Assembly: GCF_024806835.1 (NCBI RefSeq)
Contig: NZ_JANTYU010000007.1
Location: forward strand, 1 to 64,000
Length of the DNA: 64,000 nt
Reading direction: 5' to 3'
From: Xanthomonas sp. 3793
Lineage (GTDB): Bacteria; Pseudomonadota; Gammaproteobacteria; Xanthomonadales; Xanthomonadaceae
Shown here: positions 52,142 to 60,948 of the stretch, in pieces
Layout: every line of letters begins with the position of its first letter
How positions within the stretch are numbered: the stretch's first letter is position 1
The notes under the pieces: model-generated
What the model saw: the letters and a program-made list of their open reading frames with translations, nothing else
The model's database searches: none
What the model was told of the DNA's origin: nothing
Made by a program: the position numbers and the translations under genes

Positions 52142-54646
52142 TCACTGCTTCGGCTTGCTGGTGGTGTCGCGCGGCGGCGCGTTTTTCACGTAACGATCGA
52201 ACCAGTCCAGCATCTCGGCAACCACATCTTCGGTGGATTCGCGCGCGGTATACCAATGCGGTTCGAACGGCAGGAGTACCAGCCGCGCGGTGCCACCGTT
52301 GCCGCGGATCGCCTGGAACAGCCGCGGCGCCTGTGTGGTTTCGGTGCCGGGATTGGCGTCGTCCATGCCGTGCACGATCAGCAACGGCTCGTTGATCTTG
52401 TCGGCGTGGAAGAACGCCGAAGCCTGCGCATAGACCTCCGGCGCGGCCCAGAACGAACGGCGCTCGTTCTGGAATCCGAACGGCGTCAGCGTCTTGTTGT
52501 AGCTGCCGCTGGTGGCAGCGCCGGCGCGGAACAGGTCGGTCTGTGCGAGCAGGTTGGCCGTCATCAGCGCGCCATGGCTATGCCCGGTGACGCCGATCCG
52601 CTGGCGATCGACCACGCCCAGTTCCACCGCCTTGTCCACCGCAGCGGTGGCGTCGTCCACCAGTTGCTGCAGGTAGGTGTCGTAAGCGGTCTTCGGGTCG
52701 CCGACGATGGGGAAGGCGGCATCGTCGATGATCGCGTAACCGGCCAGCAACAACAGTTGGTAGTAGCTCAGGCGGGTGAAGTCACGCTCGCTGGCGCCAC
52801 TGACCTGTCCAGCCTTGGAGGGATCGGCATAGTCCAGCGGATAGGCGTACAGGATCGCCGGCACGCGCGTGCCTTCGGTGTAGCCGGGCGGCGTGTACAG
52901 GGTGAATGACAGCTCCACCCCGTCCTTGCGCTTGTAGGTCACCAGGCGTTTTTTGATCTGACGCACCAGCGGGGTCGGATCCGGAAAATGGGTCACCGGC
53001 GTGGCAGTGGAGGCAAGCACCGCCTCACCCGTCGCCGCTGTCGGCAGCGCTTGGCCCAGCGTGCGCAGATACACATTGGGCGGGTCGGTCAGCGACTGGT
53101 GCCAGGTCAGCAGCCGCGCCACGTCGTCGCCGGCAAACCCGAAGAACACCTCGTCCACACTGGCATCGCTGCGAAACAGCCGCTGGGTCTTGCCACTGGC
53201 CAGCGCATAGCGATCCAGAAACGGCCGGTCTCCCGCCGGGGAGGCGCCCTGCCCGCTCAGGAACACCGCGCCCTGTTCTTCGCGCAACACGGCCTGGCCG
53301 TTGGCAACCACACGCATCTCCGGCAGACCGGGATCGGCGTACAGGTCGTCGGTGGACAGGTCGAACAACACCCGTCCGGCAGTGCCGGGGCGGTCGGCAT
53401 CCAACAAGGTGGTGCGACGCCAGTGGCGGTTTTCATCGTAGTCGTCCAGCAGCGCCTGGCCGCCTGCGGCAAACCACGACAGGCCGGCATAACGCTGCTG
53501 CACGCGCGTGAGTTCACGCGGCTTGGCGGTGAACGGTGCCGCCAGCGACATCAACCTGTCGCGCGCGGGCACGCTGGTTTTCCAGTCGCCGCCATCCAGC
53601 GCCTCGGCCCACACCAGGGTGGCCGGCTGGTTGGCGCGCCAGGAATAGGCACGCGGACCGACAGGCACGCCTTGCACCGGCACCCGGTCGGCAACCGGCA
53701 GATCGGCCAGCACGCGCTCGCTGCCGTTGGCCAGATCCAGCACCGCCACATCATGGGCAAACCGCGCATAGGTGGTGACGTAGGAATACGGCTGCTTCAG
53801 CCGTTCCACCAGCACATGGCGGCCATCGGGCGCGCCATCCACATTGCTGTACACCGCTGGCGTACCGAGCTTGCGCTGGCTGCCGCTGCCCGCATCCACC
53901 GTGAGCAGCTGGGAGGTGGCGTAGTAGGTGAACAAGGCCTCGTCTTCAGGGCTGGAGAGCGTGTCGCGCGCCTCGTAGGTGCTGCTTTCGCCCTTGCCCT
54001 GAATGGTTTCCTTGACCTCCGGGCCGGGCGGCACTGCAGCCTTGCGTGGCGCCGCGCCCAGGTCTTGCGGCACCGTCTTCAACAGCAGGGTGTCGCTGCC
54101 GCCAAGCCACTGGATCTCACCGCCCAGCACCGGGTTGAGTTGCACACCCTCGATCCTGCGCACGTTGCCGGTGGCCACCTCGCCCACCCATAGCTCGACG
54201 CGGTCGGCGGCAGTGTTGTTGAAGGCGAAACGACGCCCGTCCGGCGACCATACCGGCGATGCCGGACAGGCGCCGGCCGGCAAGCTCACCGCGGTCTGCC
54301 TGCCACTGGCGACATCCACCAGGCTGAAGCCCTGCAGGCAGGAGCGAATGCCGTAGCCGTTGGACATGTCGTGGCGGCTATGCGTGCGCGGCTCCACACG
54401 CACGCCGGCCAGCTTCAGATACGGCTCGGCCACGCGCGCGATCGGCGGGTACTGGGTGCGCTGCACCAGCAACAAGGTCTTGCCGGAGGGATCCAGCCGC
54501 GGCGATGGATTGAGCGGCGCCCGCAATACGCTCAATAGCGGCTCCGGCGGCTGCCGGTAACCCCCATCGGGCGTGCCGGCAAGGACAGCCACAGGCAACA
54601 GGCTGGCAAGGATCAGTAGCCCGCTCCATCGGTACGCGCTGAGCAT
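52142..54646 (-). CDS. S9 family peptidase, glutamyl-endopeptidase-like
   Basis: 834 residues with signal peptide (LLILASLLPVAVLAGTP). An N-terminal beta-propeller part (repeats around SPVWSPDGRRFAFNN, SNVDGAPDGRHVLVERL) precedes the catalytic domain from about residue 580: FTLYTPPGYTEGTRVPAILYAYPLDYADP, nucleophile Ser in VTGHSHGALMTANLL, Asp in VHGMDDAN and His in LLPFEPHWYTARES. ARES after the His and TANLLAQTDLFRAG are typical of plant chloroplast glutamyl endopeptidase (S9D). His replaces the common Tyr in GHSYG. Probably a periplasmic peptidase. Confidence 0.88.
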   Translation of the reverse strand: MLSAYRWSGLLILASLLPVAVLAGTPDGGYRQPPEPLLSVLRAPLNPSPRLDPSGKTLLLVQRTQYPPIARVAEPYLKLAGVRVEPRTHSRHDMSNGYGIRSCLQGFSLVDVASGRQTAVSLPAGACPASPVWSPDGRRFAFNNTAADRVELWVGEVATGNVRRIEGVQLNPVLGGEIQWLGGSDTLLLKTVPQDLGAAPRKAAVPPGPEVKETIQGKGESSTYEARDTLSSPEDEALFTYYATSQLLTVDAGSGSQRKLGTPAVYSNVDGAPDGRHVLVERLKQPYSYVTTYARFAHDVAVLDLANGSERVLADLPVADRVPVQGVPVGPRAYSWRANQPATLVWAEALDGGDWKTSVPARDRLMSLAAPFTAKPRELTRVQQRYAGLSWFAAGGQALLDDYDENRHWRRTTLLDADRPGTAGRVLFDLSTDDLYADPGLPEMRVVANGQAVLREEQGAVFLSGQGASPAGDRPFLDRYALASGKTQRLFRSDASVDEVFFGFAGDDVARLLTWHQSLTDPPNVYLRTLGQALPTAATGEAVLASTATPVTHFPDPTPLVRQIKKRLVTYKRKDGVELSFTLYTPPGYTEGTRVPAILYAYPLDYADPSKAGQVSGASERDFTRLSYYQLLLLAGYAIIDDAAFPIVGDPKTAYDTYLQQLVDDATAAVDKAVELGVVDRQRIGVTGHSHGALMTANLLAQTDLFRAGAATSGSYNKTLTPFGFQNERRSFWAAPEVYAQASAFFHADKINEPLLIVHGMDDANPGTETTQAPRLFQAIRGNGGTARLVLLPFEPHWYTARESTEDVVAEMLDWFDRYVKNAPPRDTTSKPKQ

Positions 54647-54759
54647 CTTGGCAATCTCTGGGGGAGTGATCGCAGCAAACTAGCACGCGCATGCAGCCTG
54701 CACCCGCACGCGGACGCAGCCCCGTCGCCGCGCCCGCAGTTCCCGCGCAAATGCACCGG

Positions 54760-55812
54760 TTACGCCGATGCGGCAAGCGTACGCCGCAGGAAATCCTCGA
54801 TGTGCTGCGCGATCTCAGGCGCATGCGTTTCCAGTGCAAAATGGCCGGCATCCAGCAACTGCACCTCGGCCATCGGCAGGTCCGTGCGATACGCCTGCGC
54901 ACCCGCCGGAATGAAGGCCGGATCGTGCCTGCCCCACACCGCCAGCAACGGCGGCTGATGCTTGCGGAAATACGTATGGAATGCCGGATAGGCGGCCACA
55001 TTGCTGCGGTAGTCCAGGATCAGATCGAGCTGGATGTCTTCGGCACCCGGTCGCGCCATGTATGCGATATCCAGCGTGTAGCCATCGGGCGAGAGCTTGC
55101 GCGGATCGGCACCGGTGCCGTATTGCCAGTCGCGTGTAGTTTGCGGCGACAGCGAGGCACGGCATGCCTGGCGATTGGCCACCGTCGGCTCGCGCCAATA
55201 CGTCTGCCACGGGCCCCATTGATCGCTGAAGCCTTCCAGATAGGCATTGCCGTTCTGGCTGATGATGGCACTCACCTTGTGCGGGTTTGCCGCAGCCAGA
55301 CGAAACCCGACAGGCGCGCCGTAATCGAACAGATACAGTGCGTAGCGACTCAGTCCCAGTGCTTCGGTAAAGCCTTCGATCACCTTGTAGAGCTGTTCGA
55401 AGGTGTATGCGAACTGCCCGCGTGGCGGCGCCTTGGTATTGCCGAAGCCTGGCAGGTCCGGCGCAATCAACCGGTAGTGACGTGCCAGCAGCGGCATCAG
55501 ATCGCGGAACATGTGGCTGGCGCTGGGAAAGCCGTGCAGCAACAGCAGGACAGGCGCATCCGCGCGCCCGGCCTGGCGATAGAACACTTCGACATCGCCA
55601 ACGCGTTGGGTCTGGTAGCTGATGCCGATGCTCTGGTCATGGGACATGGCGGTTCCTTGGTCGGTCTGCGTGTTGCCGGAGCGTTCGCCTGCACGCACCG
55701 CACAGGCGCCCAGCGCGAACGCCGTTCCAATACTGGAGACCAGCATCTGGCGGCGGCCGAATGCAATCGGAAGATCGGCGTTGCGCGGCATGGACGAATC
55801 GGAGTGCGTCAT
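54760..55812 (-). CDS. Tat-exported lipoprotein alpha/beta hydrolase with Asp nucleophile
   Basis: 350 residues from the ATG at 55812. FGRRQMLVSSIGTAFALGACAV has a twin-arginine start and a lipobox LGAC, so a Tat-translocated lipoprotein is likely. Fold of haloalkane dehalogenase/epoxide hydrolase: LLLLHGFPSASHMFRDL, LIAPDLPGFGNT, nucleophile position occupied by Asp in LYLFDYGAPVGFRLA, VWGRHDPAF and DAGHFALET. Divergent from a LysR gene that probably controls it. The substrate is unknown; a chloro- or epoxide compound is the inference from the Asp nucleophile. Confidence 0.82.
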   Translation of the reverse strand: MTHSDSSMPRNADLPIAFGRRQMLVSSIGTAFALGACAVRAGERSGNTQTDQGTAMSHDQSIGISYQTQRVGDVEVFYRQAGRADAPVLLLLHGFPSASHMFRDLMPLLARHYRLIAPDLPGFGNTKAPPRGQFAYTFEQLYKVIEGFTEALGLSRYALYLFDYGAPVGFRLAAANPHKVSAIISQNGNAYLEGFSDQWGPWQTYWREPTVANRQACRASLSPQTTRDWQYGTGADPRKLSPDGYTLDIAYMARPGAEDIQLDLILDYRSNVAAYPAFHTYFRKHQPPLLAVWGRHDPAFIPAGAQAYRTDLPMAEVQLLDAGHFALETHAPEIAQHIEDFLRRTLAASA

Positions 55813-55994
55813 GGCAAATCGGGGACCGGAGGGAGTAGCCGACATGCTAGGCATCGTCCGCCGGCAGCAGAACCGCCATGCCCATCAATTGATCATTGCG
55901 GCTGACGCAATGCTGCAGCCTTGCCTGCACCGCGCATCGACGATCCGCCACGGCGCACTGCTATTCTGTAGCGATCGCCAAGCGTGAGATACCG

Positions 55995-56903
55995 GTGGAT
56001 CGCATCCAGGAAATGACGCTGTTTGCAGCACTGGCAGAGCAAGCGAGCTTTGCCGGCGTCGCGCGTCGCCTGGGCATTTCCACCGCCACGGTGACGCGCA
56101 CCATCGCGCAGCTGGAAAAGCGTCTCGGCGTGCTGCTGGTGGTGCGTACCACCCGCAACATGCGGCTTACCGAGGCCGGCCTCCAGTACGCCATCGACTG
56201 TCGACGGCTGCTTGCCGATCTGGAGGATGTCGAGAACACAGCGGCCGGATTGCATGCACTCCCCAGCGGATCGCTGACCGTGACGGCTCCGCAGATGTTC
56301 GGCGCGTTGCATGTCATGCCCGTGTTGACGCGCTTTCTCAGTCGCTACCCCTCGGTTACCGCACGCGCCATTCTGGTCGACCGCGTGCTACCGCTACTGG
56401 AGGAGGGCATCGACGTCGCGGTGCGCATCGGCGCACTCCCCGATTCATCGCTGACCGCGATCCCGGTGGGCAGCGTGCGTCGCATGGTCTGCGCGTCGCC
56501 CGGCTATCTCGCAGAACAGGGCATTGCGCAGCATCCGGACGATCTGGTGCAGCACACCACCATCTCCACCGCATCGTCCGAGCGCGCACCCAGGTGGCCG
56601 TTTCGCATCGATGGGCGCGGGTCGCTGGTCGAGGTTGGCTCACGCCTCAGCGTGACTTCCTCCGGCGCTGCCATCACCGCCGCAGTGCAGGGCTGGGGAC
56701 TGACGCAAGTGCCGGCTTACCAGATCCGCCAACACCTGCGCAGCGGCACGCTGGCCTGCATCCTCGAGGCCTTCGAAATCGCACCGGAACCGGTGCATGT
56801 GGTCTACGTGGAAGGCCGTCGCGGCTCATCCAAGATACGCACGTTTGTCGACGACTGCGTGGATGCCCTGCGGAAGGACCTGGGTTTTGACGTTGGCGTC
56901 TGA
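55995..56903 (+). CDS. LysR family transcriptional regulator
   Basis: 302 residues from the GTG at 55995, which gives the usual MDRIQEMTLFAALAEQASFAGVARRLGISTATVTRTIAQLEKRLGVLLVVRTTRNMRLTEAG. Group with dehydrogenase/efflux regulators (TAPQMFGALHVMPVLTRFLSRYP, DVAVRIGALPDSSL). Divergent, 182 bases from the Tat-hydrolase start. Confidence 0.88.
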   Translation: MDRIQEMTLFAALAEQASFAGVARRLGISTATVTRTIAQLEKRLGVLLVVRTTRNMRLTEAGLQYAIDCRRLLADLEDVENTAAGLHALPSGSLTVTAPQMFGALHVMPVLTRFLSRYPSVTARAILVDRVLPLLEEGIDVAVRIGALPDSSLTAIPVGSVRRMVCASPGYLAEQGIAQHPDDLVQHTTISTASSERAPRWPFRIDGRGSLVEVGSRLSVTSSGAAITAAVQGWGLTQVPAYQIRQHLRSGTLACILEAFEIAPEPVHVVYVEGRRGSSKIRTFVDDCVDALRKDLGFDVGV

Positions 56904-57045
56904 GCTTACGCTGTGATCGAGCAGCTGCACCATCGAGAGCTGGGCACCGGGTTGGGTTGATGGTGCGTTCTCATGACTTTCGATGCATGCGCATATCCTG
57001 CCCCGTGTGGGATGCTCGGCATCCTCGATGCGCGAAAGGATGCAC

Positions 57046-57495
57046 ATGATCACCTCTCGCTGGCTAAGCGCAACTGGCCTGATGTTTCTGCTGTATGCCG
57101 GCATCGGCAATGGCAGAGCGGCGACACCATCCACCGCGCAGGAGGCCCTGCGCCAGTACGTGAATGCTGAAAACACGTTCGACCTGAAACGCCTGGATGC
57201 AGTACTGGGCCCGCAGTTCGTGGAGATCAGTCCGCTGGGCCAGGTGGACACGCGCGCAGCTGTGCTGTCGTTCTATGCACCGGACAAGAAGGTTGCGGCA
57301 CCGCCAGTGACGCTGGGCGAGATCGCGCTGCACACACAGGCAGACGTGGCCGTCATGACGACCCAGATCAGCTACCGCGTGGGCGAGCGCAGCATGACGC
57401 TCGCCATTGGGGCGGTCGCCCGGCATGCGCCATCGGGCTGGACGTTGCTTTCGGTGCAGTACACGCCGATCAGGCCGAGTCGGAACACGCCTTGA
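57046..57495 (+). CDS. Exported NTF2-like (SnoaL/DUF4440) protein
   Basis: 149 residues from the ATG at 57046 (AAAGGA five bases upstream). Signal peptide to about residue 25 (LMFLLYAGIGNGRAAT). The mature part AQEALRQYVNAENTFDLKRLDAVLGPQFVEISPLGQVDTRAAVLSFYAPD with ALHTQADVAVMTTQISYRVG is the NTF2-like cone fold, in the DUF4440 group. Usually ligand-binding or scaffold proteins; role unknown. Confidence 0.75.
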   Translation: MITSRWLSATGLMFLLYAGIGNGRAATPSTAQEALRQYVNAENTFDLKRLDAVLGPQFVEISPLGQVDTRAAVLSFYAPDKKVAAPPVTLGEIALHTQADVAVMTTQISYRVGERSMTLAIGAVARHAPSGWTLLSVQYTPIRPSRNTP

Positions 57496-57645
57496 TGCTG
57501 TTGTTGCCGGCTTGCATTGCTACGTGTGATGTCGGGCTCTGCCAGCCGGCAAGCCAATATGAAAGAGCCGGCGCCGACTCCGGCATCGTCGCGTGGTACG
57601 TGCTGACGCGGTGCGATGCGCGCGGCATCGTACAACCGCCATCAC

Positions 57646-58845
57646 TCACGGCTGCAAGCGATCGCCCCGCCCTGCAACCAACGACGATGCCAGCAGCAAT
57701 ACGCTTGCGCCGACGAATGTGGCGCCGATCGACAGGTGATCCAACAGCGCGCCGCCCAGCGCGCCACCGAGCATGATGGACAACTGGATCGCGGCCACCA
57801 TCAGGCCGCCGCCGCTGTCGGGCGCATCCTTGATACAGCGGCTCAGCCAGGTGGACCACGCCACCGGAATGGCGGCGTTGAGCGCGCCCCAGGCGATCAT
57901 GGCCATCGCAACGGCCCACAACAGATGGCCGCCCAGCAGCATGCCAAGCGTGACGATGCCCAGTGCGGCCGGCAACACCGTGAGCAGCTTGAACAGACGC
58001 TTCGCGACCAGCACGGTTGCCGCGTAGGTGCCAGCGAAACCGGCAAGGCCCAGACCAAGCAACAGCAATGACAACTGCGACACATCGACCTGCGCAACGG
58101 TTTCCAGGAACGGGCGGAAGTAGGTGAACGCGGAGAATGCGCCAGCAAAGCCGAGCATCACCGCGAGCATTGCGCGAGCAACGTAACGACGCTTCAACAA
58201 GCCGGCGATGTCGCCCAGCGAGCTGGCGCCTTGCGCCGGCATCGACGGCAGGCTGCGCCATTGCCACGCGATGGCCAGCACCACCAACGGCGCCATTCCC
58301 CAGAACACACCACGCCACCCGATCACCGCACCGAGATAACTGCCCAACGGTGCAGCGAAGGCGGTTGCCACGGCATTGCCGATATACACGATGCCCAATG
58401 CCTTGGGCACCGCATGCTCGGGCATGATGCGCATCACTGTGGCGGTGGATAGCGCCCAGAAGCCACCGATGGTGATGCCGAGCAGCGCACGCGCGGCCAT
58501 CAACAGGCCAAAGCTGTGCGCGCTGGCAATCAGCAACAACGACAGCAACATCACCGCGCTCAGGCCCAGCAAGACATGTCGGCGGTTCAATCGCGACGAC
58601 AGCGGCGCGATCAGCAGGCTGGCAATGACCGCAAACAGACCGGAGATGGAGATCGCCTGCCCGGCCATGCCGGCGCTTGCGTGCAGGTCCGCTGCGATCG
58701 GCGTGAGCAGGCTCACCGGCATGAATTCCGATGCGATCAGCAACGCAACGCATAACGACATCGAGCCAACCGCACTCCAGGTCTGGCGCGTGGCAACAAC
58801 GGTGTCGGGCTGGGCTGTGTCGGCAATCAAGGTATTGGCTGGCAT
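57646..58845 (-). CDS. MFS transporter (sugar-efflux/AraJ-like)
   Basis: 399 residues with 12 hydrophobic segments. LIASEFMPVSLLTPIAADLHASAGMAGQAISISGLFAVIASL and RALLGITIGGFWALSTATVMRIMPEHAVPKALGIVYIGNAVATAFAAPLGSYLGAVIGWRGVFW are those of the AraJ/YdeA/PbuE sugar and purine-ribonucleoside efflux branch of MFS. PbuE-type purine efflux would match the cluster theme, but sugar efflux is equally possible. A LysR gene is upstream on the same strand. Confidence 0.88.
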   Translation of the reverse strand: MPANTLIADTAQPDTVVATRQTWSAVGSMSLCVALLIASEFMPVSLLTPIAADLHASAGMAGQAISISGLFAVIASLLIAPLSSRLNRRHVLLGLSAVMLLSLLLIASAHSFGLLMAARALLGITIGGFWALSTATVMRIMPEHAVPKALGIVYIGNAVATAFAAPLGSYLGAVIGWRGVFWGMAPLVVLAIAWQWRSLPSMPAQGASSLGDIAGLLKRRYVARAMLAVMLGFAGAFSAFTYFRPFLETVAQVDVSQLSLLLLGLGLAGFAGTYAATVLVAKRLFKLLTVLPAALGIVTLGMLLGGHLLWAVAMAMIAWGALNAAIPVAWSTWLSRCIKDAPDSGGGLMVAAIQLSIMLGGALGGALLDHLSIGATFVGASVLLLASSLVAGRGDRLQP

Positions 58846-59368
58846 GGATGAAGCCTTACGTGGGAGGCAGCACGCACGGCGCATCGCGAGGGCGCGCAGA
58901 GACGAGTGCTGTTCGGGACGGGAGCGCCAGGGGAGGCGACGGACTGCAGCGGCCCGCTTGCTTCTGCCGCATGAGCAACGCGACACAGCGCGCGATCGCG
59001 GCACGCGAGGGCGCGTCTGTGCAGGTAGCGCAGGTTACGTGGTCCGCATGCAGCGAGTAAGACGCCTGCGCCGCACGGGTTTATGAAACGCACTCATGAG
59101 CGTGGCAGGAGGCTGATCGTGACCGGACGCGCGGGGCGCTGCAGTTCGATGGTGCCTCCATCCGAGTACAGATCGGAAGACCGACTGCATGTAGTCGTGC
59201 AGCATCCGGGCAGACATGCCCTTGTGGAAGCTATTGGCCCGCGCCCTCCATCCTGGGCGCGACGCTCTGGCCCGCAACACCATCATTGGACGCACGCCGG
59301 CGACGCCGTGCTGATCCATGCAACGCTTCGCACAACTGCCGCGCATGCTCAACCACCACGCTCGCGCA
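58846..59368. other. Intergenic region, possible gene fragment
   Basis: About 520 bases. On the minus strand 59099-59330 has two consecutive frames of protein-like character (ANSFHKGMSARMLHDYMQS, then YSDGGTIELQRPARPVTIS) that shift near 59170-59180, where there is also an 11-base match to a sequencing adapter. Whether this is a frameshifted gene fragment or noncoding cannot be decided by eye. Confidence 0.3.
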
Positions 59369-60262
59369 TCAGGCCTTGTAGCGCAATGCATCCAGCACCA
59401 GGTTGAAGGCTGGCGAAGAATGCCGGCGACTGGGATAGAAGGCATGCAGGCCCGGCCAGGTCGGCGACCAGTCCTTCATGATCCAGCGCAGACGCCCGGC
59501 CTTGAGATGCGGGCGTACAAGATCCTCCTGCACGAAAGCGATACCGAAACCGTCCACAGCCGCATCCACCGCTTCATAGACACCGTTGAAGGTCAGCTGG
59601 CCCTGCACGCGCACGATGACTTCGCGGCCGTCCTTCTCCAGTTCCCAGGCGTACAACCCACCGGCCGTTTTCATGCGCAGGTTGATGCAGCGATGCGCGG
59701 TGAGATCCTGCGGCGTTTTCGGCAAAGGCCGGCGTGCCAGATACGACGGCGCTGCGACGATGGCCATGCGCATGTCCGGCGCGATGCGCGCGGCGATCAT
59801 GTCCTTTTCGACCTGATCGCCCAGACGCACGCCCAGGTCGTAGCGGTCGGCGACGATGTCGGTCAGCCCGTTGTCGACGACCATTTCGACGTGGATGTCC
59901 GGGTACTGCTGCAACAGGTTGGATAGCTTGGGCCACAGGATCTCGCGCGCGGCATAGTCGGTGGCGGTGATGCGCACCGTGCCTGCCGGGGTATCGCGCA
60001 TTTCGCTCAACGCAGACAACGCCTCTTCGATTTCCGTAAAACGCGGCGCCACGGTCTGGATCAGTCGCTCGCCCGCTTCGGTCGGTGCCACGCTACGGGT
60101 GGTACGCGTCAGCAGGCGCAAGCCGAGGGTGGCTTCCAGCCCGCGGATGGTATGGCTCAGCGCCGATTGCGAAACACCCAGCTTGGCCGCTGCCCGGGTA
60201 AAGCTGCCTTCGCGAACGATGGCGATCAGCGCCAGCAGGTCCCTGAAATTGTCGCGGGCCAT
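59369..60262 (-). CDS. LysR family transcriptional regulator
   Basis: 297 residues: FRDLLALIAIVREGSFTRAAAKLGVSQSALSHTIRGLEATLGLRLLTRTTRSVAPTEAGERL, effector domain VRITATDYAAREILWPKLSNLLQQYPDI, YDLGVRLGDQVEKDMIAARI, GFGIAFVQEDLV. This YafC/DmlR-like group usually regulates an adjacent oxidoreductase or transporter. The MFS gene downstream on the same strand is a candidate. Confidence 0.88.
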   Translation of the reverse strand: MARDNFRDLLALIAIVREGSFTRAAAKLGVSQSALSHTIRGLEATLGLRLLTRTTRSVAPTEAGERLIQTVAPRFTEIEEALSALSEMRDTPAGTVRITATDYAAREILWPKLSNLLQQYPDIHVEMVVDNGLTDIVADRYDLGVRLGDQVEKDMIAARIAPDMRMAIVAAPSYLARRPLPKTPQDLTAHRCINLRMKTAGGLYAWELEKDGREVIVRVQGQLTFNGVYEAVDAAVDGFGIAFVQEDLVRPHLKAGRLRWIMKDWSPTWPGLHAFYPSRRHSSPAFNLVLDALRYKA

Positions 60263-60537
60263 TAGTGAATCTCTTTCATGGAATGCGCCGACTGTAGCAG
60301 GCGCTTGTAGTCGGGGAGCGCGGTTATTGCCCCTCCCCGGCGGGACGTCAAGCTGTGGCCTGCGCGCTGCTGGCGCGCGTGCAGTGGTACGCCCTCGCCG
60401 CTTGCGCGGGCCGGGCTGGGCCGCAGCGGTGGTTGGGGTGAGGGGCTCGGCGAACCAGGCGGTGCGTCACTTCCAAAGCGTTGCCACGCGTTTGTCATTG
60501 CACGCACTGACATTTCTCTGTGACACATCCGCGTCTG

Positions 60538-60569
60538 CCCCGCAGGCACCTGCTCCCGGCGTGAGGAGG
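60538..60569. repeat. Intergenic repeat, copy 3
   Basis: CCCCGCAGGCACCTGCTCCCGGCGTGAGGAGG. The same 32-base unit, with five differences, is at 60654-60685 and a related form is at 37944-37979. Confidence 0.55.
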
Positions 60570-60583
60570 AAGAGCAAGCCCCT

Positions 60584-60602
60584 CCCCTTCGAGAGAAAGG
60601 GG
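60584..60602. repeat. Small hairpin within the repeat region
   Basis: CCCCTT at 60584-60589 pairs with AAGGGG at 60597-60602, followed by TTAGGGTGAGGG. It resembles the trailing part of the hairpin repeats at 38086 (GGGGTGAGGG). Confidence 0.4.
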
Positions 60603-60653
60603 TTAGGGTGAGGGTACGGCTGCTCAGCTCGATGCTGCCGCACGCTCGCCCCG

Positions 60654-60685
60654 CCCCGCAGGCACCTTGTCCCGGCGTGAGAAGG
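60654..60685. repeat. Intergenic repeat, copy 4
   Basis: CCCCGCAGGCACCTTGTCCCGGCGTGAGAAGG, followed by GACA. It resembles copy 1 at 37955 with its GAGAAGGGACA trailer. Confidence 0.55.
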
Positions 60686-60948
60686 GACACCGTGCAGCAC
60701 ACCCTGCCTGTCGCGTTTTTTGCAACGCGCGACCCTAAAAAAACCGCTTTGGGGTGACGGGGGCGGTTCGTATAGTCGATTGAAGGCCTCGCACGCTCGC
60801 CGCGCCTGACCCACGACCTCGTTCGGGCGCTCCATCGCCCGGCGATGCCTCGCCCTTTCTCCACCGCCTGCGGAGGCTCCATGCATCAGTCGCTATCGCA
60901 TCGCGGTCCGTACAGTGCCGATGGATCGGCGCACCCGCTTGGCGCCCT

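Larger units (their letters stand above)
60263..60948. other. Long repeat-bearing intergenic region between divergent genes
   Basis: About 690 bases separating the LysR gene and the allantoate amidohydrolase gene. It carries the imperfect repeats at 60538 and 60654, the hairpin at 60584 and several GGGTGAGGG motifs. No gene is supported. The promoter of the downstream purine operon must lie near its right end. Confidence 0.5.

Noticed and set aside
57646-58845. Naming the MFS protein as a purine efflux pump PbuE
   Set aside because: The sequence fits the broad AraJ/YdeA/PbuE branch but no feature separates purine from sugar substrates.
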